From Styela clava (Eukaryota; Chordata; Ascidiacea; Stolidobranchia; Styelidae), in assembly GCF_964204865.1 (NCBI RefSeq), contig NC_135261.1, positions 11,346,001 to 11,410,000 of the forward strand: a stretch of 64,000 bases of DNA, written 5' to 3'. The position numbers and the translations under genes were made by a program. The notes below the pieces were generated by a model. The model saw only the letters and a list, made by a program, of their open reading frames with translations, was not told the origin of the DNA and did not search any database. Shown here one piece after another: positions 25,419-35,798 of this stretch. The stretch's first letter is position 1, and the number at the start of each line of letters is the position of its first letter.

Positions 25419-26463
25419 AACGTCTACCATTTCAATTCCACCTTTCATTTTTGGGTCAATCAATGTTTTACGTTTGATTCTTCCCCAATTTGAATTCCAT
25501 AAACGAAATATTAAAGAATTCAGTGATTTAACAAATTTTTTGGGAATAGTAACAGGTAAAAATGTAAATTGATATGTAAAGAGCGATAGAATTCATGATT
25601 TGATTACACATACTTTTCCTAGAATTGTTAAATTTCTCCTACGCCAAATTTGGATAATGTTTTGTACTTGCTGCAACATAAACGGTAAGTTAAGTTCATA
25701 TAGTTGTTTCAAATCAGCCGTAATTGTAATTCTCAATAATTTAAACTCATAAGTCCAGTTGAGATTGTGATGAATATTTTGTTCAATTATGCCACATTCA
25801 GTTTCAATATTCATTGCTTGTGATTTTCAGCATTTGTTTTGCATCCTGATATAGTTCAGCTGTTCGAAATAAGGTTTCAATGCTTTTAGATGAATCATCA
25901 GTGAAGACTATTGTATCATCTGCAGCTAGGGCTATTTTAATTTCGTTTTCTGCAATTTTATATCCAGTGATATCTTTATTATTACGAACCATCGTTGCGA
26001 AAATTTCTATTACTACAAGGAATAAATACGATGAGATTGGGTCGCCCTGATTAAGCCCGAATGCTATTAGCGACTGGAACAGGAAACGCCATACGACACT
26101 ATCAAATATCCAATCCAATAATTGTACCAGGTATTTCATTGTATGTTGTATGGTTTATTATATCGCAAAGTAATCGTATGTTTTCTCCCATTTGTCTGTT
26201 TTGAATAAAACCTCTTTGATCTTTGTGAATTATATTGTTCATTACTGTTTGGATTTGTGTCGTGAGAACTTTACTTAAAATTTTGTAATCCGTATTCAAT
26301 AGAGTAATGGGTAGATAGTTTTTTAAATTATCGGCGTCTTTTCCTTTCTTCAATATGAGGGTTATTATTCCATCACATTGAGTTTGGCTCATGTGACCAG
26401 TGATACACGCCTGGTTATAACATTTCAGCAGAGAGTCTTTCAAATCTTCGCAAAAGATTTTAG
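25419..26463 (-). pseudogene. LINE reverse-transcriptase fragment (L1/Tx1-like), unit 1
   Basis: The minus-strand RT remnant continues from 17134 across the retrotransposon. Blocks in order on the minus strand: LKNYLPITLLNTDYKILSKV, QRGFIQNRQMGENIRL, GLDI, then FDSVVWRFLFQSL after a frameshift, GLNQGDPISSYLFLVVIEI, AADDTIVF (the Asp pair of the catalytic motif), and the downstream WRRRNLTILGKVCVIKS. The region between FQSL and GLNQGDP is shorter than in working elements, and another piece is missing after the catalytic motif. The 5' end is truncated at about 26463. The same lesions occur in all units, so it was dead before the array formed. Confidence 0.85.
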
Positions 26464-26470
26464 GTTAATA

Positions 26471-27552
26471 ACGACCAACTCGACTTAATAGCGCAGACAT
26501 GCGGAGATAATATCATAACAACACAATTACACTTGGATATATAAAACAAGCCCATATTTGTCTGTGATGATAGATCGTCCGGAAAAAGAGCGTTGACAAT
26601 GTAGTCATTTTTTCCTAACTCAGGCTTTTTTGTCGTTGTTTAATTGACCCCCGTGTCCATAAAATTAGACATTGTCTTCCTTAATATATATACGAATCAT
26701 GGCAGAGCCCACAAACACTAAGACAGACACCTGGAAATTATACATTGTGAATAAAATAGTGTTTGCGTCCCAACGCCGCATCATCTCTTCTCCTTGTTTC
26801 GATGCAAGTTTCAATGACTTGCGCCATAAAATACATGCGTATAATGAAAAGAATTGTTCTATTCACAAAAGTCTAGTAATACTTTTTGGCGTTAGGATAT
26901 TATACTTGTTGAAGGAGCAACTGGAACGCGTATTTAATTGAAACATTCTACGCAAATTGTTGAAATTAACTTTGGTTTGAAGATGAATGGGGTGATTTCC
27001 GAGTGCAATTATGCCTGAACACAAGTTTTAACAAATTTTGATGATGGCTGATCTTCGGTTTTCAATTATCCACTTCTTACAGGATGTAATCACAAACATT
27101 GTTTTGCTTACAATTTTTGAGCATCTATTATCTAAACAATGACATGTTTGGTTTGATTGACGTTGTCAAACGATATTTGACGCGAGTCAAAAGTCGAGTT
27201 GCACATTGGCATATAAAACTTTTCCAGAAATAGAAATATTTATGCATGAGAAGAATCCGGGAAATATTGATGATATATAGAAATTTGTTTCGAATTACAA
27301 AAATATATCTCAAAATCCATATTTTTAAAGGCGCCCAATATGAAACTGTCCGCTAGTTGCAGGGGATGTAGTTGAATTATTTTTTGGAGATTCAGTATTC
27401 TCGGAGAATGACAACGTCAATCAATCAATCAATCAATCTATCGAAACATCAACATTTTGCTTCTAAAGTCTGCATACGTGTATGCAAAATAAACTGTTTG
27501 CTCTACAATAAAGATATAAGTGTTTCATCGAAAAACAAATGTTTTACTTGTG
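26471..27552. repeat. Repeat R1, unit 1
   Basis: Starts ACGACCAACTCGACTTAA and ends near TTTTACTTGTG. It is a diverged paralogue of R2 (27827-29306). Contains an inverted repeat: GATTGACGTTGTCA at 27155-27168 and its exact complement at 27409-27422, followed by a TCAA microsatellite. The class of element is unknown and no protein frame is supported. Confidence 0.7.
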
Positions 27553-27588
27553 TTTAATATGCATGTGTGATGTTCACACTCTTTGAGG

Positions 27589-27711
27589 CAGGGGTAGGCA
27601 ACCTAAGGCCTGCGGGGCGAGAATCCTGCCCGCGACGTTTCACTGAAATATAGTAACAAAACACCCGTTTCGACGATTATATTCTATACGTAACAGAATT
27701 TATTGTGAGAC
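27589..27711. mobile_element. hAT left-end remnant, unit 1
   Basis: Starts CAGGGGTAGGCAACCTAAGGCC, a hAT-type terminus, just after CTTTGAGG (27581-27588). It breaks off at GTGAGAC, where unit 4 continues for about 625 bp more to a matching right terminus (ends 60387). Confidence 0.65.
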
Positions 27712-27826
27712 GAGCAAATAAAGCAAATCATAACTATAGCGATTAAAAAAAAAACGTTACAAACTTGGCGCAAGACTCATTGCTGCTAAAAGGTCGCAAG
27801 TATGCAAGTATGCAATTATTTCGCTC

Positions 27827-29306
27827 ACGACCAACTCGACCTAAAAGCGGGGACAAGCGAAAATGATATTATGACAACACAATTACACTTTGATATATGA
27901 ATCAAATCCATATTTGCTTGTGATAATAGATCGTCCGTAAAAATGGCGTTGAAAATGTAGTTATTTCTTCTTAACTTGAACTTTTTTTCGTTGTGAATTG
28001 ACCCTCGTGTCCATAAAATTGGACATTGCTCTCTTATATATATACGAATCATTGAAAGGTCTACAATTATTAGAAAGACAACAGTAATTACACATAGTAA
28101 ATAAAATAACTGATGAAAACCCTTTTTCTTTGAAGGAGATCACAGGTCATGGAAGTTTAAGGACCGCTGTTAGGATAGGATAGGATTCACATATTTATCC
28201 CGGGGGAGAAGAAAGCCGATAAGACGGCTTATCCATATGGCGAACCACGGCCTCTCGTCCGGTTACCATTCCAAGTCCGGTATGTGATTAGTTATATTGT
28301 TTGTTTTTGAAAGCATGGACTTGGTGGTGGAGGAAGCTGTAACCGACCAGCCGTTACGTGAACCACCCAGCGACGGCGAGGAGTCCAGCAAGCCGCTCGC
28401 ACATAACCATCCCTGCATGGGATTCGAACCTGCGAACCTACGCAGAGTAATTAGAGGTGCGGTGGCGAGCGTATTTCTAACGCTTCACCCGTTGAGCCAC
28501 ACCGCCGCGCCTGTTCTAGTTGCTGACGCGCCAACGTCGCATCATCTCTTCTCCTTGCTTGGATGCAAGTTTCAATGACTTGCGTCAAGACATACGTGTG
28601 CATAATGACGAGAATTGTTTTATTCAAGAAAGTCTACAAATAGATTTCGACGATGAGATTTTATACTTGTAGATAGAGCAACTGCACCGCGTTTTTTATT
28701 AAACATTCTTCGCAAATTGTTGAAACTGACTTCGGTTTGAAGATGAATGAAGTGATGTTCGAGTGCAATTATGCCTGAACACGAGTTCTAACAAATTTTG
28801 ATGATGGCTGATTCTCGGTTTTCGATTATCCACTTCTTAAAGGGTGTAATCACAAACATTGTTTTGCTTACAATTTGTGAGCATCTATTATCTAAACAAA
28901 GACATGTTTGGTTTGATTGACGTTGTTAAACAATATTTGAAGCAATTCAAAAGTCGACACACATTAGCATGTTGAACTTCTCCAGAAATAGAAATATTTA
29001 TGCATGAGCAGAATCCGGAAAATATTGATGAAGTATGGAAATTTCGTTCGAATTACAAAAAAAATATCTCAAAGTCCATATTTTTGAAGGCGCCTAATAT
29101 GAAACTATCCGCTAGATGTTAGGTAAGCAGTTGAAATATTCTTTTCGGATTCAGTATTCTCGGAGAATGACAACGTCAATCAATCAATCAATCTATCGAA
29201 ATATCAACGTTTTGCTTCCAAAGTTTGCATACATGTATGCAAAATAAATTGTTTGTTCTAACATACGGATATAAGTGCTTCATCGAAAACAAACGTTTTA
29301 AATGTG
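27827..29306. repeat. Repeat R2 with embedded SINE, unit 1
   Basis: Starts ACGACCAACTCGACCTAA and runs parallel to R1 through ATAGATCGTCCG, TGTCCATAAAATTGGACATTG, CGCATCATCTCTTCTCC, ATTATGCCTGAACAC and the GATTGACGTTGTTA / TGACAACGTCAATC inverted repeat (28915-28928, 29168-29181). A 339-bp SINE interrupts it. R2 lies directly ahead of the gene's upstream region. Confidence 0.7.
28172..28510 (-). repeat. tRNA-derived SINE, unit 1
   Basis: Read on the minus strand it begins with a GGCGGTGTGGCTCAACGGG head. The A box TGGCTCAACGGG lies at 28488-28499 and the B box GGTTCGAATCC at 28420-28430, 58 bp from A-box edge to B-box edge, as expected of an RNA polymerase III promoter from a tRNA. The body ends in a short GATAG/TCCTA repeat tail. 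CTGTT at both edges may be the target duplication. The 93-codon plus-strand frame inside it is not a gene. Confidence 0.85.
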
Positions 29307-30384
29307 ATATCATTTATACGGATATGACAGCTCTTCATCAAAAATATAATAATCTTCAAAATTGGTATTTAACTCGACATTTTGTGTTTTTGCCTTGAAT
29401 GCGATGGAAATTCACTTAAATTATTTAGTACTTTTCAACTTTACCATGTTGAAGTAGGATTCAAATGTTTTGAGAATTCCAAATTCCAAAATAAAATTTT
29501 CGACTCCGAGACCTGTGACGAAACGTTATGAAACTGGATATTTCAACTTTATTGGTGTTGTCTCGACATTAATTCAATCGGTATCTTTTCATTTGGGGGT
29601 TGTGGTTGGCGTTAGATATATATAATATATGTTTAAATGCCAGCAATTGAACAGAACATAAAATTCGTTTTGAAATTAATTGGACTATTCTACACTAATT
29701 TCTGCTTTATCATTTTGAAGGTGAAAAAATAGTTCCAACTCCAATACCACTGACAACGAGTGAAATATTCTTCGTGTGCAAAATTCATGTTCAAATAACT
29801 CATATTACAGTGTTCAATCATTATGGCTATTTCAGATACAATGTTGATGCTCATATAATCAGGGAAAATTTTTGATTGATTGACGCTGTCAAGCATGAGA
29901 ACGTCAATCAATCTATGATTCAAAAGTCGTACATTTTGATTGTTAAAATAATTGTATGCGTATGCCAATAAGTAAATAATAAAAATAAAGTGTCGTTGAA
30001 AAACTGCTATGTTTTTAGTAATGCTCTTCAATTGGATGTAATACCTGTTGACTAACTATCTTCAATCCTGAAGTTATATTTATATAAACAATGCGCACTG
30101 ATGAAGTGAATAGCTATGCCGAGGTGGTATCCTATTAGTTGAAAAATAATGTACTTCACAATATAAAGATTAATTAACAATTACCATTTTACTAAATGCA
30201 CAATGATGGAAGATTTAAATGAAATAAACTGAACTTTCTGTTATAACTACGGCATAGCGATTCGAGGCAAACATTTGTTGCGCTTATGACAATTTCAATC
30301 ATTGTGGTCGAGACAAGAGATCACTAATGTAACATTAAAACCCAAATGAGCTGATACTTGAATTTGGAGGGAGGGGAGAAATCC
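29307..30384 (+). promoter_or_regulatory. Upstream region of gene copy 1
   Basis: Gene-free stretch before the TATA box, conserved in all four units. It includes a 12-bp hairpin at 29874-29913 (GATTGATTGACG, loop, CGTCAATCAATC). It also carries the last part of the sequence shared with 14598-15343. No binding site is assigned. The antisense 113-codon frame here is not supported as a gene. Confidence 0.4.
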
Positions 30385-30393
30385 TATATATAC
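30385..30393 (+). promoter_or_regulatory. TATA box of gene copy 1
   Basis: TATATATAC 57 bp before the start codon, after a G-rich GGAGGGAGGGGAGAAA stretch. This predicts transcription start near 30415 and a 5' leader of about 35 bases. Identical in all four units (42329, 52649, 63335). A strong TATA suggests a highly or tissue-specifically expressed gene; that is inference. Confidence 0.75.
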
Positions 30394-30449
30394 AAGCGCA
30401 CAACAGGGCTTTGACAAGTCGTTGTTCAACAACCTGAATAAAGACGATC

Positions 30450-33105
30450 ATGAAGATTCTATTGTTACTTCTAGGCTGTTTGGCCGTAAGTATTTGATAA
30501 ATAGTGCCCTTCATGTCTTTTTATCAATTTTGCCAAAATTATAATGTTTACAGGTTGCCAATGCCGCTTTATACCAACCAAGTCATTGCGGATATGTTAC
30601 TTACAATGTTGGGCAATTTTACCGAATCAATTACGGATGTTACAGTTTCCGAAGCTACTACTGTCCTGCTTGGTTCACAACGAAATATTACTCTAATGTT
30701 CTGAAGAGCTATCCAGGAGAGAAATGCACAGAGGATGGATTCGTAGGTAATTCAGAATTGTATCTTGATATGTTTTCCTGAATAATTTGAGAAACACACA
30801 TTTTGAGGGCATGAATTTTTGTATTATAGAGATGACGGTCGACGTTTTTGAAGCTGAAGTTAAAAAACAATTGAAAGAAGTGGCCGATAAAATATATCTT
30901 GATATGCAACAAAAATATGAAGATTGGGATGAAACTGCAACAAATCAAAATACCGAGGCAAAGAAAAAGCACGAAGACGCTATCGAGGAATATGCAAAGC
31001 AGTATTTGAGGTTTGTATTTCTTCTTACAATTTTTTCTTACGTATTCTTTTTTTACTCAAATTACTAACATCGTGAATTTTTAGAATTACGGGATTGCAG
31101 GAAGAGTCAGAAGAAATGAAGGAGACCAACAAGAAGGCTATTGAAAATTATAATACAAAACTAGATTCATTGTTGGAAGAGGCAAAAAAAAATTATAACG
31201 ATGACATGCAGAAAAGATACGCTTGTGTGCTGGAATATCACGAAAAACTTGTCGAGAGGTGGGTTACTGTAAGTTTAAATGTCCGTTTACAAGAGAACGA
31301 AAATTCGAACCTTTCTTATTTCAGGTCTGTTACATGCTTCACCAATCGTTTAGCTAAAATAGCAGAATACAAAGAAGCTCTCGAAAAGCGCGTGACAGAG
31401 TACGAGACAAAGTATAAATGTGTCATGGAAGCCATCGTGAAACAGAGATCTGAAGTGTTCCAAAAACTCATATACAGAGCCCATTGTAAGTTTTTTCTAT
31501 TCTTTCGAATTTTGCACATACTTTTATTCATAATGGAACTTTACATCTAGGTTCTGAGGATTGGAACGAAGCAGAGGTTAATGCAGTTTTGGAGGCTTTC
31601 AAAACTAAAGAAACTCAATCATATCAAACACAGTTGGATGAATACACTACGAAGCTAACTGCAGCTATCGCAGAACTTGTGAAAAGCTACGCATGCGCTT
31701 ATCAGTGCGCTTACGGCGGAACTCTCTGTTTTGGCAGAAGTCAATTTTACACCAATTGGTAATTATAAATAAATGGAAGGTACATAGTATATATCAATAT
31801 AATTCTACTCCTGGTTTTTTCTTTATAGTCGAAGTATCGGGAAATGGTGGACGTACAGAATTACCACCCAAAGAAGTTGCTTCCGTTTCTTGACCTACAA
31901 ATTCCAATACAGGACAATCCAATACAAGCAACTGAAAAAATGTGAAACCGGTTAGTGCAATTCCTAAAAATTTTCCACAATTGTCTTTATGTTTCACTGA
32001 ATTTAATATTTTTATTACACTTAAGATGAAGTTAATATCACCGAACAAAAATTCAAAGAAGACCTTGATACCAAAGCTAAGACAATAATTGAATCTATGA
32101 AGAAAACATATGCTGAATGGTTTGCACAAGCAGAAATAACTAATCAGAAGGCATTGGAGTCTTTCAAAAAGATTGTTGATGAGAGACACAAATGTTTAAT
32201 AACGTATTATAAAGCAAATTGCTTAGTAAAGTAAGTGTCACAGTGAATAAGTATATCATAAGATGACATTTGGCACAATTGCTCTTTATATTTCCAGAAA
32301 CAATTGCATCACAGCAGACAACTTGACTTCCCTAGAAGAATATCAGAAATCATTAGACGAACAAAAGAAAGAAGCGATTGCAGAGTATGAAAAAAAGCTT
32401 GAGGAGCGCCTTTCTCGCGCTTCCAAGGCATACACTGACATGATTGATTGCCACGAGCAAAGGATCAATGAGCGAATTGCCAAATATGTTGCACAATATG
32501 CATCATGCCTATCTACCAGAAAGACAAAGATCGAAAACTACGAAAAGTGCTTATCGGAACGGTTTGAAAGAAGACTGAAATGCATTACAGAAAGATTGGA
32601 AAAGGTTGGCAGTGTGAAATTTTGTTCAAAAAATATGTATATATATTTATATAATTCTTGCAAAAATGTTTAGATTTCCCAACTCAGAATGGAACAGTAT
32701 TTGAAACTGCTTGAATTTTATATGGGCAAACCACTCGGCAACGAAGCTCAAGCATTGTACGACGCCTACCAAGCAAAAACGGAGACGGAACTCGCCGATA
32801 TAGTGACCAAGATTAAAGGAGACTGGGAGAAACATCTAAGTGATCTGAAGGAGCATTACGCTTGTGGATTCAAATGCACATACTGTGTGCAACTTCGAGA
32901 ACTCAGGATCCATTATAATTATCGCTGCGTGTTACCCACGTCTTCATCTTATTGCTTTGCTTACAAGCAATTCTGGTAAGTCATAGATACGTAATTGAAT
33001 TGAATCAAATTTTTCCCTGTTTAACAAATTCCTATTTTTAGCACGTACAAATCCTACCGCATTGTCAAGTATGGCGGATGCTTCAGATATGTCAGATGTG
33101 TATAA
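30450..33105 (+). CDS. Secreted modular Cys/aromatic-rich helical protein, copy 1 (650 aa, unrecognised family)
   Basis: Eleven exons: 30450-30485, 30554-30746, 30830-31010, 31085-31258, 31325-31485, 31551-31758, 31829-31950, 32026-32230, 32298-32604, 32674-32975, 33042-33105. All introns are GT-AG and phases agree, giving 650 residues. Signal peptide MKILLLLLGCLAVANA (1-16). Residues 17-76 are a Cys/Tyr-rich domain with FYRINYGCYSF. Residues 77-300 are Lys/Glu/Tyr-rich helix with sparse Cys (KRYACV, KYKCV). Residues 301-358 are a second Cys/aromatic domain (YACAYQCAY, then TYRITTQRSCFRF). Residues 359-590 are a second helical block. The C-terminal domain holds YACGFKCTYC, SYCFAY and SYRIVKYGGCFRYVRC. 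No transmembrane segment is seen after the signal. It is probably an extracellular, disulfide-linked structural or adhesive protein; no family is recognised and function is not assigned. The start is fixed by the signal peptide and TATA spacing. Confidence 0.88.
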
Positions 33106-33217
33106 ACGCCGGCAACATCAACCGAACGACAAGCGATCATGAAAATATTATTCATTTTAGTTTTAGATTAGGCTGATGAATTTATGCCAATTGCATTTAC
33201 CATCTGATGATATTGAC

Positions 33218-33223
33218 AATAAA
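33218..33223 (+). promoter_or_regulatory. Polyadenylation signal, gene copy 1
   Basis: AATAAA about 112 bp after the stop codon, conserved in copies 2 (45162) and 3 (55482). Gives a short 3' UTR. Confidence 0.7.
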
Positions 33224-33266
33224 TTCTAAGCAAATGCAAATAGAAGTGTTAAAATGTGGTTAGAGG

Positions 33267-33542
33267 CAATGTTCCCTCTAATTTCTTGTAGTATGTGTGC
33301 GCAGAAATTTTGGTATGTGCGCACTTTTTTGGAAATGGCTAATATTTGTGCAAAAACCAATGAAGAAATTTTGGCGTTCTAACCGGGTAATGGGTGGGCC
33401 AACAACAAACTTTCTCAACCTACCAACCGAGAAAATTGTTACATTACATCGAAATACGTCTGTGCGCAGTAAATCTATGCGTGTGCGCAGCCTCTGAAAG
33501 CTGTGTGCGCGCGCACACGCGCACACCTTAGAGGGAACACTG
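33267..33542. mobile_element. hAT MITE, 276 bp, unit 1 only
   Basis: The ends CAATGTTCCCTCTAA and, on the other strand, CAGTGTTCCCTCTAA differ by one base. A perfect 8-bp duplication GTTAGAGG flanks it (33259-33266, 33543-33550). Units 2 and 3 keep a single GTTAGAGG at the same place. The right third is rich in GTGTGCGC/GCGCACAC alternation. No coding capacity. Confidence 0.92.
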
Positions 33543-33550
33543 GTTAGAGG

Positions 33551-34352
33551 CATCTGTAGTGACCGGGATTTGAAAGTACGTGTGGATTGAACACTATTTC
33601 TATACCTTTACATGTAAAATTGTATTATGTAATAACATCAGTTACATACTTCGCAAAGCACAAAGCGCATTATTTTTCGACATGCATGCTTCATACTCCG
33701 TGTAACCCCCTTTATTTGCGACCCGGTAACGCCAGGGTGCAAATAGTAGAAAAAGCTGTTGTGTGGAAAATGCATTTCCCAAATCCTTGTTCAAGCACAA
33801 CCGATTTTTTCAAACTTATCATGAAAATTGTACTTCTAAAAATTGATAACGCGAGATGAAACCTTGAGCGATGCACAAGAAAACATCAAAATGGGAAATA
33901 CAGGTCAACTTGTTACGTTCAGGAATGACAAATGTTGGATGAGAAATGGAATTATAATGAAAATAATGTCTCTGAACAATCATATTATTGCAAATTCCGC
34001 AATTACGAAATATTAATACCATAACGGTAATATTTATGCTCCGGAAAAGAAAGTTTAAGAATCCTCACGTAAACTTCACAATCTGGTAATAATGACAACA
34101 TTAAATACAAAAACACCAGTAAAATTCAAATCATGCAAATCTCAGTATTTTCCGGTAACCGGGGCTTAAATTTGAAATATTCGTTTAAATTCACATATTT
34201 GTCCAGATAGTTTTGCAATAATTCAAGCATCTTCCAGATAAATTCAATTTTTACAGACTTGACGACATTTTTTGTAGAGTTCAAAATTCTACAAATTTTC
34301 TTCGAAATATTCGAAAATTTGAGATGTCATCAAAATTATACAATTGCGATAT
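33551..34352. other. 3' spacer of unit 1
   Basis: Gene-free sequence between the MITE and unit 2, repeated after gene copies 2 and 3 with few changes. The short frames here are not coding by any sign I can see. Confidence 0.5.
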
Positions 34353-34766
34353 ATTAGTCTTCTCTTCAACGATACACTCAAATTTTTAGGTAAGGTTCGA
34401 AATAATTGATTATTTTATAAATGAATGCAAATTTCACAAAATTGCCAATATTCGACCAACAGAAAATTCGGAACATCGATGGATGTTACTACAATTTTCA
34501 TAGTGCGATGTTTTGTCTTCTATAAACCGCGAATTCTAATTTTTACACTCGGGATTGGAAAAAATCGATATAATGCGAATATCTTTTGAATATATTTAAT
34601 TTTTACAAAGTTGACAACACTCAAATCTCAAAAATTGCTGGATATCACAAATATATTTTTTACCATAATACCTTCTGACATTGGTCCTCTCTCTATTTAA
34701 CGCAAAATTCAGGGTCTTGAACTTGGAACCGGAATTCTTTAAATGATGCAATTATCTGATAAACAT

Positions 34767-35443
34767 GAGGGCCTTACACAAATATATGGACACGAGAACC
34801 GAAACGAAACAATTCACCATCAATTCCCAGAAAACCATGCAATGTGCTTAACGAAGCTGTATTTTAAAACAGCTAATGTACGATAACTTACCAGTATGTT
34901 TAAAATGTTCGTTCCAATTTGAAAATTTTGTCCGAAATCAGGCAATCCAATACACTGCGCTTTTTAGCCTAAATATGTGGACTCTTTGACTAGTTTGAAG
35001 ACAGGCAATGATATGCCAATTCATAAATTTTGTCCCAAGTTAGGCAATGTCATGCAAATTTAAAATTTTTGTCCGGAATTTTGCAATTCCATTTTTTTGG
35101 TTAATGAAATTTATTCCACTACCAGACATTTGATATGCTCGACACTTACGCTATTAGAACTGAAATCTTCAATATGTTTTCTGTTTATAATACAGTAATA
35201 GTTTGTAACGAAACTTTCTTTATGAAAAAGCCTGCGACTTGTTCTTCGCGACTTACCGTACCTCGATGAGCAACACATCGCTTAAAAGGCGTGCTATTCC
35301 TAATTTTGATCAGGTCATCGTACACGGAAAAAAAATTCCATGAATCCCACAAAAACTTTGGAAAGGAATAAAAGTTCTAGTCTTCTAGCGAACAATACAA
35401 TCTTTGACCACTGGAAATTTCAAAGCAATTGTTCCAGTATTTA
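34767..35443. repeat. Old dispersed repeat, unit 2 copy
   Basis: Counterpart of 15792-16468, nearly identical, in the same place within the unit. Confidence 0.5.
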
Positions 35444-35798
35444 GAAAGAAAAATAAAAGATCAGAAGAAAATAACAAGTACAACATAATAACAAAACAAC
35501 ATATTATCACCCTGATAAAACATTAGGTTCAATTTTTTCGAAATTTGGCAGGAATTTCACTTGAATAGCGATGGTTCTGGAAACATCAATGCACTTTCAT
35601 CACCAAAAAATTGTACGACATCTTAACGTCAAAAAACGACAACATAAGGAAAATCCAGTTTCTAATCAATGTACATGTATTGTTAATATAAAAAATAAAA
35701 CCAATGCGCAACGGTGAACAATCGAATCACAGTTGAAAATAAGTGAATAGAGAATTCCTGTTCACCAAATGGTGTAATCCACAGACTCCGTGTTCTTT

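Larger units (their letters stand above)
15363..34352 (+). repeat. Tandem unit 1 (expanded by BEL/Pao and MITE insertions)
   Basis: First of four direct repeats, each starting ATTAGTCTTCTCTTCAACGAT. It is 18,990 bp long. Removing the BEL/Pao element with one target duplication (8,284 bp) and the 276-bp MITE with its 8-bp duplication leaves about 10,422 bp, matching the cores of units 2 and 3. Contents in order: dispersed repeat, LINE fragment split by the retrotransposon, R1, hAT remnant, R2 with SINE, promoter, gene copy 1 and a 3' spacer. Confidence 0.9.

Noticed and set aside
26672..26941. 89-codon plus-strand frame in R1, present in all units
   Set aside because: R2, the diverged paralogue, does not keep the frame, so it is chance within a repeat.
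28415..28510. Possible functional tRNA gene (A and B boxes present)
   Set aside because: No cloverleaf with matching acceptor arm was found, and the body continues as SINE; it is a tRNA relic.
28297..28578. Plus-strand 93-codon frame in each unit
   Set aside because: It is the antisense of the tRNA-derived SINE and runs out of it into R2; no independent support.
29690..30031. Minus-strand 113-codon frame upstream of each gene copy
   Set aside because: Low-complexity Ile/Tyr/Phe/Asn-rich translation of AT-rich DNA with no motif, identical only because units are recent duplicates.
31794..32189. Antisense 131-codon frame over exons 7-8, repeated in each unit
   Set aside because: It is the complement of real exons in which sense splice sites and phases are coherent; conservation follows from the duplication.
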